From Bradyrhizobium sp. Y36 (GTDB taxonomy: Bacteria > Pseudomonadota > Alphaproteobacteria > Rhizobiales > Xanthobacteraceae): a DNA stretch of 64,000 bases. How positions within the stretch are numbered: position 1 is the first letter of the stretch; every line of letters begins with the position of its first letter. This document shows positions 42,201 through 50,792 of the stretch, in pieces. The notes below the pieces were generated by a model. The model was given only the letters and a program-made list of their open reading frames with translations. It was not told the DNA's origin and made no database searches. The DNA is taken from positions 389,327 through 453,326 of the forward strand of contig NZ_NWTI01000003.1 of the NCBI RefSeq assembly GCF_002531575.1, given 5' to 3'. The translations under genes were made by a program, and so were the position numbers.

Positions 42201-42776
42201 ATGAGCGAAACAGCCGTGCGCGCGGGTGACGAACCCGTCCTGGTCAGGCCGTCACGCGAGAGCGACGTCGAAGCGATGCTGGCGATCTACCGCCATCACG
42301 TCCGCAATGGGGTGTCGCGCGATGTCGAGGGAACCGGCGCACCCGAGCCGGACGATTTGCGCGACCGGCGCAAGAACCTGAGGCAGACCCGCCTGCCGCA
42401 TCTGGTCGCCACCTTTCGCGGCGAGGTGGTCGGCTATGCCTACGCCGTGCTGTTCCGCAAGCGACCAGCCTATCGCTACACGGCCAAGCACTCGATCTAC
42501 GTCCATCACGCCCATCTCGGCCGCGGGGTTGGGCGGCTGCTGCTGCAGGAATTGATCGACGCCTGCGCGGCGGCCGGCTTCCGCCAGATGATCGGCTATA
42601 TCGATGCGGACAACGCGCCCTCGCTGGCGCTGCACGAGAAGTTCGGCTTTGCGCGCACTGGGCTGCTCTGCGGCGTCGCCTATCGCCACGGCCGCTGGTC
42701 CGACACCGTCATGGTGCAGCGCTCGCTCGGCGCGGGCGTCACCGCGCCGCCGCCGGCAACGACACCCGGCCGGTAG
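42201..42776 (+). CDS. GNAT acetyltransferase, phosphinothricin acetyltransferase-like
   Basis: A 191-residue N-acetyltransferase. The order VRPSRESDVEAMLAIYRHHV, VVGYAYAVLFRKRPAYRYTAKHSIYVHHAHLGRGVGRLLLQELI (acetyl-CoA loop GRGVGR) and GYIDADNAPSLALHEKFGFARTG is typical of the Pat/Bar/YncA branch. AGGTG lies just before the ATG at 42201. It starts six bases after the decarboxylase stop, so an amine or diamine made by that enzyme may be its substrate, although members of this branch often act on amino acid analogues such as methionine sulfoximine. Confidence 0.9.
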   Translation: MSETAVRAGDEPVLVRPSRESDVEAMLAIYRHHVRNGVSRDVEGTGAPEPDDLRDRRKNLRQTRLPHLVATFRGEVVGYAYAVLFRKRPAYRYTAKHSIYVHHAHLGRGVGRLLLQELIDACAAAGFRQMIGYIDADNAPSLALHEKFGFARTGLLCGVAYRHGRWSDTVMVQRSLGAGVTAPPPATTPGR

Positions 42777-42779
42777 GCC

Positions 42780-42992
42780 CTACGAGGGAAAGTCAGCCGG
42801 TCTGACGTGGATGCGATCGGCATGCAGCGACCAGTGACACAACGCCTGGTCCTTGCAAAACCGCGCCTTCGCCCGCTCCCTGGCCTCGTCCTCGTCGGCG
42901 GCGTCGATCTCGAGCGTGCCCTGACAGACCTCGCTCTGCCGGCCGTACTCCCCGAGCACGTCCTTCATGAACCTGACGACATAAGTGGACAT
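42780..42992 (-). CDS. Conserved-looking small hypothetical protein
   Basis: A 70-residue acidic protein (MSTYVVRFMKDVLGEYGRQSEVCQGTLE...), no membrane segment or signal. It has a mixed beta/alpha pattern and a DEDEARERAKARFCKDQ helix followed by CHWSLHADRI. AGGAGG lies five bases before the ATG at 42992, a strong ribosome-binding site that supports it as real. Such short 'MxxYVVRF.KDV.G..G' proteins are frequent in rhizobia; I do not know a function. Confidence 0.7.
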   Translation of the reverse strand: MSTYVVRFMKDVLGEYGRQSEVCQGTLEIDAADEDEARERAKARFCKDQALCHWSLHADRIHVRPADFPS

Positions 42993-43110
42993 GGGACCTC
43001 CTGCTGCCCCGGCAGCACTCTAATCCCATTTAGGCTCTTGGGGGATGGAGATTTTGACGCGGATCAAGGACAGCGAGGTTCCCGCTGCCCATTCAGGCAG
43101 CAGTCCGAGC

Positions 43111-43560
43111 TTATGCGGTTATGTCGAGCAGCGACTTTTCCGTCTCGGAATAGGCCTGAATGACCTTCGCATTGGCAATGAAGCTGTACTTTGCGGCCGC
43201 CAGTTGAGCGAACTCGTTGGCGATATCGACATTCGGCGCTGCGACCAGACCATCCTGGTTTGCGAAGGGAGCGCCTGGATCGGATTGTGCGGTATAGCTC
43301 GGCGAAACCGTCGATACGGTCGCGATCGTGCCGCCGGGCGTCGAGCCGCTCGATTGGGAGACCTGATCGACGCGCAACGGCACGTAAGCCGCGGGAAACG
43401 TCGGAGCGATGCCCGAACCCGCTGTCACGGCCGATGAGCTCGATCCGGCCGACGCCGGCAGCGGGCCGGTCGTCTGAACGTTGGCGATGTTGCTCGCGGC
43501 AACGTTCACACGCAAACTCGCCGCAGAAAGTCCGGATGTCGCAATCGAGAATATGCTCAT
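43111..43560 (-). CDS. Orphan FlgC-like flagellar rod-type protein
   Basis: A 149-residue protein. The N-terminus MSIFSIATSGLSAASLRVNVAASNIANVQTTG is the flagellar rod/hook family motif (ASNIANxxTTG), and the C-terminus NVDIANEFAQLAAAKYSFIANAKVIQAYSETEKSLLDI is the paired coiled-coil. Both ends of the FlgC pattern are present; the middle is Ser/Thr/Ala/Gly-rich and low in complexity. No other flagellar gene lies nearby, so it may be a stray paralogue rather than the working FlgC. The ATG at 43560 has only a weak ribosome-binding site. Confidence 0.75.
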   Translation of the reverse strand: MSIFSIATSGLSAASLRVNVAASNIANVQTTGPLPASAGSSSSAVTAGSGIAPTFPAAYVPLRVDQVSQSSGSTPGGTIATVSTVSPSYTAQSDPGAPFANQDGLVAAPNVDIANEFAQLAAAKYSFIANAKVIQAYSETEKSLLDITA

Positions 43561-43674
43561 GGACTTTCGATTACAGGACAAGTGATACGCGTTCATTGCC
43601 CCGATCGATAAGATGCGGCGCTTTGCCTTTCCGTCGCGGTAACCAACGATCGGAGCGCGCTGACCTCTGCGCCG

Positions 43675-44724
43675 CTACCCCGGCATCACCCCGAAGGCCT
43701 GCTTGAAACGGGCCGCGTAAGCCGGCCAGACCTCGGGATTGATGATGCGCGGCGGGCGCTTGCCGTCGAGCGTGTCCAGCACCTGCTCGGCCGCGATGCG
43801 GCCCATGTTCTGGCGTGCTTCGACGGTCACGCCCGCGGTGTGCGGGCTCGCCAGCACATTGTCGAACTGGAGCAGCGGATGCTCCGGTGGCGGCGGCTCC
43901 TTGGACCAGACGTCGAGGCCGGCGCCGGCGATGCGCTTGTCGCGCAGCGCTTGGAGCAGTGCATCCTCGTCGTGGATGAAGCCGCGCGCCGTGGTGATGA
44001 AGTAGGCATGCGGCTGCATCAGCGCAAACTCGCGCGTGCTGATCATGTTGCGGCTGCCCTTGTCGAGCGGACAGGAGATCGAAACGAAATCGGCGCGGCG
44101 CAACAGCTCGTCGAGCTCGACCTTCTCGCCGCCCCGCTCGGCCATCACCTCGGCGGACAGATAGGGGTCATAGGCCAGCACCTTCATGCCGAGCAGCCCC
44201 TTGCACAGGGCGGCAATGCGGCGGCCGACATTGCCGAGACCGATGATGCCGACGGTCTTGTGCTCGACCTCGTTGCCGACGAGGTCGTTGCGGTTGACGT
44301 TGGCTTCCCGGCGCAGGCGGCGATCGGACTGGATGATGCGCTTGGACAGCGTCAGCATCATCGCCAGCGCATGCTCGGCCACCGAATGGGCGTTGCCGCC
44401 GGACTGGTTGACGACCAGTACCCCCGCATTGGTGCAGGCCTCGACATCGACGGGGTCGAAGCCCGCGCCGTTGCTGGAGACCAGCAGCAGGTTCGGCGTC
44501 CGCTTCAGCAGGGCGGCATCGACATGGAAATGCGGAGCAAGCTCGTCGCGGGCCGCGCCGATCTGGTAGACATGCGCCGCGCTCAGGATCGGCGCGTAGA
44601 CATCTTCGGGGCTCTCGTTCTCGATGCGATCGAGCCGAACGTCAGGCCGCGCCTTCAGGATGTCGACATAGATCGGATTGGCCAGGTATTTGACGTAGAA
44701 GACGCGCTTGCTATTGACGGACAT
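43675..44724 (-). CDS. D-isomer-specific 2-hydroxyacid dehydrogenase
   Basis: A 349-residue NAD-dependent dehydrogenase of the SerA-like family. The NAD fold VGIIGLGNVGRRIAALCKGLLGMKVLAYDPY, the catalytic Arg region ITTARGFIHDEDALLQAL, Glu in GLDVWSKEPPPPEHPL and His in SPHTAGVT are intact. No ACT domain. It is divergent from a two-gene TPP decarboxylase; a shared pathway on 2-oxo or 2-hydroxy acids (for example sulfolactate/sulfopyruvate) is plausible but not shown. Confidence 0.88.
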   Translation of the reverse strand: MSVNSKRVFYVKYLANPIYVDILKARPDVRLDRIENESPEDVYAPILSAAHVYQIGAARDELAPHFHVDAALLKRTPNLLLVSSNGAGFDPVDVEACTNAGVLVVNQSGGNAHSVAEHALAMMLTLSKRIIQSDRRLRREANVNRNDLVGNEVEHKTVGIIGLGNVGRRIAALCKGLLGMKVLAYDPYLSAEVMAERGGEKVELDELLRRADFVSISCPLDKGSRNMISTREFALMQPHAYFITTARGFIHDEDALLQALRDKRIAGAGLDVWSKEPPPPEHPLLQFDNVLASPHTAGVTVEARQNMGRIAAEQVLDTLDGKRPPRIINPEVWPAYAARFKQAFGVMPG

Positions 44725-44970
44725 CAGGACCCTTCCGGCTCTCTCGAGGAGACCCGCAAGGCCAGCGCATACCGCGCCCCGTCCATGCGTCCCTCCCGTT
44801 CTCTCATTGATTATTGCCGCTTATGACATAGCGGTGCCGGCCACGGCAGCCCCTTTGGCGCAGATCACGGTGCCGGCCCGGACATGTTGACAATCCCGCC
44901 CGCTCCGTCAAGTTCGGCCGACAGCCGCGACGGCCGAAGAAGAAGCATGCGCGGCGCAAGGGAGAACGCA

Positions 44971-45537
44971 ATGGCGATTGCGCAACAGCAGACTTCGCCC
45001 CAGGCGGCACAAGGATCCAGTGACGGGAGCTGGCACGGCATCGTCCTGCAAACCCTGAAACGGAACGAGATCAGCCTCGTTCCCTACGTGCCCGACCGCG
45101 TGCTGACCCCGTTGATCAAGAGCCTGCACGCCGATCCCTTCTTCACCACCTTCGCCACCGCCCGCGAGGAAGAGGCAGTCGGCATCGTCTCGGGCGCCTG
45201 GATGGGCGGCCGGCGCGGCGCGGTGCTGATGCAGACCTCGGGCTTTGCCACGCTGGCCAACGTGCTGGCCTCGCTTGCGGTGCCCTACCAGATCCCGCTG
45301 ATCATGTTCGTCTCCGAGCGCGGCACGCTCGGCGAGTTCAACTACGGCCAGTCGCTGGTCTGCCGCACCATGCGCCCGGTGCTGGACTCGCTGGCGCTCG
45401 AGCACCACACCATCACCCGGCTCGACGAGCTCGAATTCATCGCCGACCGCTCGATCAAGCAGGCTGTCACGACCCAGGCGCCCGTGGCCCTGATCCTCAA
45501 TCCGCTGCTCACCGGCGGCAAGACGTTCGACAAGTGA
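44971..45537 (+). CDS. TPP-dependent decarboxylase alpha subunit, sulfopyruvate/phosphonopyruvate decarboxylase-like (ComD)
   Basis: A 188-residue protein matching the pyrimidine-binding domain of TPP enzymes: SLVPYVPDRVLTPLIKSL, then ATAREEEAVGIVSGAWMGGRRGAVLMQTSGFATLANVLASL, where the glutamate of REEEA would activate the cofactor. GGGAG stands before the ATG at 44971. It ends 10 bases before its partner, and the two together equal one PpyrDC/ComDE enzyme split in two. Members decarboxylate 3-sulfopyruvate to sulfoacetaldehyde or 3-phosphonopyruvate to phosphonoacetaldehyde. Confidence 0.82.
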   Translation: MAIAQQQTSPQAAQGSSDGSWHGIVLQTLKRNEISLVPYVPDRVLTPLIKSLHADPFFTTFATAREEEAVGIVSGAWMGGRRGAVLMQTSGFATLANVLASLAVPYQIPLIMFVSERGTLGEFNYGQSLVCRTMRPVLDSLALEHHTITRLDELEFIADRSIKQAVTTQAPVALILNPLLTGGKTFDK

Positions 45538-45547
45538 GGCGCGCCAA

Positions 45548-46156
45548 ATGAGCTCGAAAATGGACAATCGCAACACCAAGGTGATGAACCGCTTCGACGT
45601 GACCTCGCGCCTGATCGCCAGGCTCAAGCACGAGGAAGCCGTGATCGGCGGCATCGGCAACACCAATTTCGACCTCTGGGCCGCCGGCCACCGTCCGCAG
45701 AATTTCTACATGCTGGGCAGCATGGGTCTCGCCTTCCCGATCGCGCTCGGCGTGGCGCTGGCGCAGCCCGACCGCCGCGTCTTCGCGCTCGAAGGCGACG
45801 GCTCGCTGCTGATGCAGCTCGGCGCGCTCTCGACCATTGCGACATTGAAGCCGAAGAACCTGATCATGATCGTGATGGACAACGGCATCTACCAGATTAC
45901 CGGGGCACAGCCGACGCCCGCGGCCAGCGTCGCCGACATCGTTGCCATCGCCACCGGCTCTGGCCTTGCCAACAGCGCCTGGGCCGCGGACGAGGAGGAT
46001 TTCGAACGGCTGATCGACGCGGCCATGGCCGCCACCGAGCCCCATTTGATCGCCGTCCGCATCGACGACAAGCCCGGCGTCGGCGCCACGCGGCGGGATC
46101 CCGTCCAGATCCGGGAGCGCTTCATGCACGGGCTCGGCGTACGCGAGCCACTTTAA
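45548..46156 (+). CDS. TPP-dependent decarboxylase beta subunit (ComE-like)
   Basis: A 202-residue protein with the TPP diphosphate-binding domain. The motif EGDGSLLMQLGALSTIATLK followed by IMIVMDNGIYQITG is the GDG-x(~25)-N signature, and MLGSMGLAFPIALGVALAQPD lies before it. It pairs with the upstream gene (10-base gap) to form an alpha2beta2-type enzyme. Specificity (sulfopyruvate, phosphonopyruvate or another 2-oxoacid) cannot be settled from sequence. No phosphoenolpyruvate mutase is nearby, which weakens the phosphonate option. Confidence 0.83.
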   Translation: MSSKMDNRNTKVMNRFDVTSRLIARLKHEEAVIGGIGNTNFDLWAAGHRPQNFYMLGSMGLAFPIALGVALAQPDRRVFALEGDGSLLMQLGALSTIATLKPKNLIMIVMDNGIYQITGAQPTPAASVADIVAIATGSGLANSAWAADEEDFERLIDAAMAATEPHLIAVRIDDKPGVGATRRDPVQIRERFMHGLGVREPL

Positions 46157-46233
46157 CGTTTCGTCATTAACTACACGGCGATCTGATGCAAGGACGGTAC
46201 CGGCCCCCCGCCGATCCGTGCTAAGCGCAACGG

Positions 46234-46611
46234 ATGTCCATTTTGGTTCGATCCATTGCCTGGCTGCTTGCGGCCGCCGTGACTTTCGCCACCCTCGGTC
46301 CCCCCGGCCTGCGGCCTCATTCCGACCTCGGCCAGGACGGCGAGCATGCACTCGCATTCATCCTGGTGGGCCTGGCCTTCGGCCTTGCCTATCGGCGCCG
46401 GCGCGTGCTGGTCGCGGCGGCCGCCGTGGTCCTGATCGGCGCGCTCGAGCTGATGCAATTTTGGGCACCGGGTCGCCACGCCCGGCTGGAGGATTTCCTG
46501 GTCGACGCGCTCACCGCCTGCACCGGCTTTGCGCTCGCGGCCGGCGCCGATTGGCTGTTCTCGCGCTTTCGCGCTGGCCCCGCCGTCACGAGCGAAGGCC
46601 CCGCGGAGTGA
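46234..46611 (+). CDS. VanZ-like membrane protein
   Basis: A 125-residue protein with four hydrophobic segments: WLLAAAVTFATLGP, GEHALAFILVGLAFGLAY, VLVAAAAVVLIGALELMQFW and DFLVDALTACTGFALAAGADWLF. The ALELMQFWAPGRHARLEDFLVDALTACTGF stretch is the VanZ-like mark (E, Q, then D/N-A-x-G). The function of stand-alone VanZ-like proteins is unknown. Its stop lies inside a hairpin that may end transcription. Confidence 0.78.
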   Translation: MSILVRSIAWLLAAAVTFATLGPPGLRPHSDLGQDGEHALAFILVGLAFGLAYRRRRVLVAAAAVVLIGALELMQFWAPGRHARLEDFLVDALTACTGFALAAGADWLFSRFRAGPAVTSEGPAE

Positions 46612-46626
46612 CACTCCGCAGGGCCC
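46597..46626. terminator. Bidirectional hairpin across the VanZ-like stop codon
   Basis: GGCCCCGCGGAG at 46597-46608 pairs with CTCCGCAGGGCC at 46614-46625 with one mismatch and a five-base loop (TGACA) that holds the stop codon. There is no clear T-tract on either side. It separates the convergent VanZ-like and DUF1236 genes. Confidence 0.55.
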
Positions 46627-46654
46627 ATCATCCCGACAGCTAGAACGCAGCCGA

Positions 46655-47038
46655 TCAGTCGATGATCTTGACGACGCGGCGGGTCCGCGGCTCCACGATC
46701 ACGCGGCGATCATTCACGACCGCATAGCGATACTCGGTGTAATTCGGCACAGGGCGCAGCACCACGGTCGGCGGCAGCGGCTCGCCGACGACGACACGCT
46801 CCTCGACCACGACGGAATCGCTGCGAGGAATGCCGCCAAGAACCGCATTCGGAATTTCGAGGCCGGCGCCGACGGCCGCGCCGACGGTGCCGCCGACCAT
46901 CGCGCCGATCGGGCCACCGATGTCGCCGCCCGCTCGTGCGCCGTCCCGGGCGCCCTGTTCGGTCGTCGACTGGGCAAAGGCTGCACTCGACGCCAGCAGC
47001 GCCGCGGCAGCCAACGAAATCGCAAGACGGGTTTTCAT
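46655..47038 (-). CDS. DUF1236-domain exported protein
   Basis: A 127-residue protein with a signal peptide (MKTRLAISLAAAALLASSAAFA, cut before QST). After a Gly/Ala-rich glycine-zipper-like part (GAMVGGTVGAAVGAG) comes the DUF1236 core YRYAVVNDRRVIVEPRTRRVVKIID. Such proteins are abundant in Bradyrhizobium; no function is known. The ATG at 47038 fits the signal peptide; the open frame upstream is ignored. Confidence 0.88.
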   Translation of the reverse strand: MKTRLAISLAAAALLASSAAFAQSTTEQGARDGARAGGDIGGPIGAMVGGTVGAAVGAGLEIPNAVLGGIPRSDSVVVEERVVVGEPLPPTVVLRPVPNYTEYRYAVVNDRRVIVEPRTRRVVKIID

Positions 47039-47133
47039 GTTGTTTTGTCTCCAGTGATTGTCCTGCGCCTTCAACCGCGGGGCCGGATCATTGTTCCAGT
47101 TCCGGCGTGCCAAAGGATGTAGCAAATCAGGAG

Positions 47134-47152
47134 ACTGTTACCGCGTAACAGT
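47134..47152. promoter_or_regulatory. Perfect 19-base palindrome downstream of glxR
   Basis: ACTGTTAC and GTAACAGT flank CGC, ending at the base before the glxR stop triplet. It may be a small terminator hairpin for the gcl operon or an operator for the DUF1236 gene 96 bases further on. The stem is A/T-rich for a terminator here, so its role is open. Confidence 0.4.
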
Positions 47153-48040
47153 TCAGCCGGCGGCGATCTCGTGACCCGCCATCAGTTCCAGCGCTCGCAC
47201 CATTGCCGAGTGATCCCAACCCTTGCCGCCATGCGCGGTGCACGACGAGAACAATTGCTGCGCCACCGCCGTGCTCGGCAGCGACAGGCCGAGCGCACGC
47301 GCGCCTTCGAGTGCGAGATTGAGATCCTTCTGGTGCAGCTCGATGCGGAAACCCGGATCAAAATTGCGCTTCACCATGCGTTCGCCATGCACCTCGAGGA
47401 TGCGTGAGGAGGCAAAGCCGCCCATCAACGCCTTGCGCACCAGCGCAGGATCAGCACCGGCCTTGGATGCGAACAGCAAGGCCTCGCTCACTGCCTCGAT
47501 GGTCAGTGCGACGATGATCTGGTTGGCGACTTTCGTGGTCTGACCGTCACCATTGGCGCCGACATGGGTGACGTTCTTGCCCATCCTGTCGAAGACCGGT
47601 TTCATGGTGCCGAAGGCCCGCTCCGGGCCGCCGACCATGATGGTGAGGCTCGCAGCCTTTGCGCCGACCTCTCCGCCCGACACCGGCGCATCGAGATAGT
47701 CCGCGCCCAGCGCCTCGATCTTCCTGGCGAACTCCTTCGTCGCCAGCGGCGAGATCGAGCTCATGTCGACGACGATCTTGCCCTTGGAGATGCCGCCGGC
47801 AACGCCGTCCTTGCCGAACAGCACCGCTTCCACATGCGGCGTATCCGGCACCATGATGATGACGGCGTCCGCCTCCTCCGCGACCTCCTTGGCCGATTTG
47901 CAGGCAATGCCGCCCGCCGCGATCAGCTCGGGTGCAACAGGCGCGACGTCGTGCAGGAGCACGCGATGGCCCGCGGCCAGAAGATGGCCGGCCATCGGCC
48001 GTCCCATGGTGCCAAGTCCGATGAAGCCGATGTCGATCAT
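47153..48040 (-). CDS. glxR: 2-hydroxy-3-oxopropionate (tartronate semialdehyde) reductase
   Basis: A 295-residue beta-hydroxyacid dehydrogenase. The NAD fold IGFIGLGTMGRPMAGHLLAAGH, substrate site DAPVSGGEVGAKAASLTIMVGG and catalytic lysine region GQTTKVANQIIVALTIEA are all present. It reduces tartronate semialdehyde to D-glycerate. Third gene of gcl-hyi-glxR, 12 bases after hyi. The C-terminus HGGKGWDHSAMVRALELM is usual for GlxR/GarR. Confidence 0.93.
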   Translation of the reverse strand: MIDIGFIGLGTMGRPMAGHLLAAGHRVLLHDVAPVAPELIAAGGIACKSAKEVAEEADAVIIMVPDTPHVEAVLFGKDGVAGGISKGKIVVDMSSISPLATKEFARKIEALGADYLDAPVSGGEVGAKAASLTIMVGGPERAFGTMKPVFDRMGKNVTHVGANGDGQTTKVANQIIVALTIEAVSEALLFASKAGADPALVRKALMGGFASSRILEVHGERMVKRNFDPGFRIELHQKDLNLALEGARALGLSLPSTAVAQQLFSSCTAHGGKGWDHSAMVRALELMAGHEIAAG

Positions 48041-48052
48041 GTCAGGTTATCC

Positions 48053-48838
48053 TCACGTCTCGAACGTCTGTGCCGCATGCCAGGAGAGACCTTCCAGCGT
48101 CGTGGTGCGCGGCTTGTACTCACAACCGATCCAGCCGCGATAACCGATCGCGTCGAGATGGCGGAACAGGAAGGGATAGTTGATCTCGCCGGTGCCGGGC
48201 TCATGCCGGCCGGGATTGTCGGCGAGCTGGATGTGGGCGATCTCAGGCAGATATTCCTGCATGGTGCGGGCGAGGTCGCCCTCCATGATCTGCATGTGGT
48301 AGATGTCGTACTGGACAAAAAGATTGCTCGAGCGCACTTCGGAGATGAGCTGAATTGCCTGCTCGGTGCCGTTGAGGAAGAAGCCGGGAATGTCGAGCGT
48401 GTTGATCGGCTCGACCAGCAGCTTGATGTTCTCCCGCGCCAGCGTCGAAGCCGCAAAGCGCAGGTTTCCCACCAGCGTTTCCTGAAGCTCACGCGGATCG
48501 GCATCGACGGGCGCGATGCCGACGAGGCAGTTGAGCTGCTCGCAATCGAGTGCCTTGGCATAGTCGATGGCGCGGAACACGCCGTCGCGGAATTCGGCGG
48601 TGCGGTCGGGCAGGATCGCGATGCCGCGCTCGCCGCCGGCCCAATTGCCTGCGGGGAGATTATGCAGCACCTGTGTCAGCCCGTGGGCCTCGAGCTGCTC
48701 GCGCAGCTGCGCCTTGTCGAAATCATAGGGAAACAGATATTCGACCCCCGAGAAGCCAGCCGCCTTCGCAGCAGTGAAGCGGTCGAGGAACGGCATCTCG
48801 TTGAAGAGCATGGTGAGGTTGGCGGCGAATTTCGGCAT
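48053..48838 (-). CDS. hyi: Hydroxypyruvate isomerase
   Basis: A 261-residue TIM-barrel protein of the xylose-isomerase-like superfamily. MPKFAANLTMLFNEMPFLDRFTAAKAAGFSGVEYLFPYDF opens it; the metal-binding glutamates are in LLVEPINTLDIPGFFLNG and FVQYDIYHMQIMEGDL. It interconverts hydroxypyruvate and tartronate semialdehyde. It lies 12 bases from each neighbour in the gcl operon. Confidence 0.94.
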   Translation of the reverse strand: MPKFAANLTMLFNEMPFLDRFTAAKAAGFSGVEYLFPYDFDKAQLREQLEAHGLTQVLHNLPAGNWAGGERGIAILPDRTAEFRDGVFRAIDYAKALDCEQLNCLVGIAPVDADPRELQETLVGNLRFAASTLARENIKLLVEPINTLDIPGFFLNGTEQAIQLISEVRSSNLFVQYDIYHMQIMEGDLARTMQEYLPEIAHIQLADNPGRHEPGTGEINYPFLFRHLDAIGYRGWIGCEYKPRTTTLEGLSWHAAQTFET

Positions 48839-48850
48839 GGTGCTTCTTCC

Positions 48851-50641
48851 CTATTCCGCCGGCTGCAGCACGCCGGGCTGCTTGGTTCCGACCTCGTCGA
48901 GTGGCAGGTCCAGCACCTCCTCGAACTCGACAATGTTGTCGATCTCGGTGCCCATCGCGATGTTGGTGACGCGTTCGAGGATGAACTCGACGACGACAGG
49001 CACGCGGTGCTTCGCCAACAGCTCGCGGGCGGTCGCGAACGCCGCCTGCGTGTCCTTCGGGTCGGTGACGCGGATCGCCTTGCAGCCAAGGCCTTCTGCC
49101 ACCGCGACATGGTCGACGCCGTAGGCACCGATCTCCGGGGAGTTGATGTTCTCGAAGGAGAGCTGGACATGGTAATCCATGTCGAAGCCGCGCTGGGCCT
49201 GGCGGATCAGGCCGAGATAGGAATTGTTCACGACGACGTGGATGTAGGGCAGATTGAACTGCGCGCCGACCGCGAGTTCCTCGATCAGGAACTGGAAGTC
49301 GTAGTCGCCGGAGAGCGCGACGATCTCGCGCTCTGGACACGCCGCACGCACACCGAGCGCCGCGGGCAGCGTCCAGCCGAGCGGCCCGGCCTGCCCGGCA
49401 TTGATCCAGTTGCGCGGCTTGTAGACGCCGAGGAATTGCGCACCCGCAATCTGCGACAGGCCGATCACCGTGACATAGGTGGTGTCGCGGCCGAACGCCT
49501 TGTTCATCTCTTCATAGACGCGCTGCGGCTTGATCGGGACGTTGTCGAAATGGCTCTTGCGCAGCATCGTCGTCTTGCGGTCGCGGCAGGCCGCGGGCCA
49601 CGCCTGGCGCTCGCGGAGCCTGCCTGACCGCCGCCACTCCCTGGCGACGGTGACGAACAGTTCGAGCGCAGCCTTGGCGTCGGAGACGATGCCGAGATCA
49701 GGATTGAACACGCGCCCGATCTGGGTCGGCTCGATGTCGACGTGAACGAATTTGCGGCCCTTGGTGTATGTCTCGACCGAGCCGGTGTGCCGGTTGGCCC
49801 AGCGGTTGCCGATGCCGAGCACGAAATCGGATTCGAGCATCGTGGCGTTGCCATAACGATGGCTGGTCTGCAGGCCGACCATGCCGGCCATCAGCACGTG
49901 ATCGTCGGGGATAGCGCCCCACCCCATCAACGTCGGCACGACAGGCACGTTGGTGATCTCGGCGAATTCGACCAGCAGGTCCGAGGCATCGGCATTGATG
50001 ATGCCGCCACCGGCGACGATCAGCGGCCGCTCGGCGGCGTTGAGCATCTCCAGCGCCTTCTCGACCTGCTTGCGGGTCGCCGCGGGCTTGTAGACCGGCA
50101 GCGGCTCGTAGGTCTCGTCGTCGAACTCGATCTCGGCGAGTTGCACGTCGAGCGGCATGTCGATCAGCACCGGCCCCGGCCGCCCCGAGCGCATCACATG
50201 AAACGCCTGGCTGAACACGCGCGGCACCAGCGCCGGCTCGCGCACCGTCACCGCCCATTTGGTCACCGGCTTTGCGATCGACTCGATGTCGACGGCCTGG
50301 AAGTCCTCCTTGTAGAGCCGCGCCCGCGGCGCCTGCCCGGTGATGCAGAGGATCGGGATGGAATCGGCGATCGCCGAATAGAGCCCCGTGATCATGTCGG
50401 TCCCCGCCGGCCCCGAGGTTCCGATGCAGACGCCGATATTGCCGGCCTTGGCGCGCGTATAGCCCTCGGCCATGTGCGAGGCGCCCTCGACATGCCGCGC
50501 CAGGATGTGGCGGATCGAGCCGCGCTTCTTCAGCGCCGAATAAAGCGGATTGATCGCAGCCCCGGGAACGCCGAAGGCGGTCGAGATGCCTTCCTTCTCC
50601 AGGATGCGCACGGCTGCATCGATAGCTCGCACCTTCGCCAT
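48851..50641 (-). CDS. gcl: Glyoxylate carboligase
   Basis: A 596-residue TPP/FAD enzyme that joins two glyoxylate molecules into tartronate semialdehyde and CO2. [18 protein letters not shown] carries valine where nearly all other TPP enzymes have the catalytic glutamate, a hallmark of Gcl. [36 protein letters not shown] is the TPP motif. First gene of the gcl-hyi-glxR operon. In this window glyoxylate could come from purine or glycolate breakdown or from oxalyl-CoA reduction. Confidence 0.96.
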   Translation of the reverse strand: MAKVRAIDAAVRILEKEGISTAFGVPGAAINPLYSALKKRGSIRHILARHVEGASHMAEGYTRAKAGNIGVCIGTSGPAGTDMITGLYSAIADSIPILCITGQAPRARLYKEDFQAVDIESIAKPVTKWAVTVREPALVPRVFSQAFHVMRSGRPGPVLIDMPLDVQLAEIEFDDETYEPLPVYKPAATRKQVEKALEMLNAAERPLIVAGGGIINADASDLLVEFAEITNVPVVPTLMGWGAIPDDHVLMAGMVGLQTSHRYGNATMLESDFVLGIGNRWANRHTGSVETYTKGRKFVHVDIEPTQIGRVFNPDLGIVSDAKAALELFVTVAREWRRSGRLRERQAWPAACRDRKTTMLRKSHFDNVPIKPQRVYEEMNKAFGRDTTYVTVIGLSQIAGAQFLGVYKPRNWINAGQAGPLGWTLPAALGVRAACPEREIVALSGDYDFQFLIEELAVGAQFNLPYIHVVVNNSYLGLIRQAQRGFDMDYHVQLSFENINSPEIGAYGVDHVAVAEGLGCKAIRVTDPKDTQAAFATARELLAKHRVPVVVEFILERVTNIAMGTEIDNIVEFEEVLDLPLDEVGTKQPGVLQPAE

Positions 50642-50792
50642 ATCGGACCTCGCTTGTTTACGTCAGCGAGCGAGATCATCAGGCGCGAGAGATGCGATCT
50701 CAACGAGATCGATTTTATTTTCCACGATGCGGCAGCCGCAGAAAAATCGCGGCGGTCTCAATCGGTTAGATCGAGATATCCGTGAAAGCAGT

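Noticed and set aside
44971..46156. Calling the split TPP enzyme an acetolactate synthase
   Set aside because: Subunits are too short (188 and 202 residues), there is no central FAD-type domain, and the split matches ComDE-type decarboxylases.
47564..49627. A 687-codon plus-strand frame opposite glxR, hyi and gcl
   Set aside because: Spans three real genes of the other strand; no family pattern.
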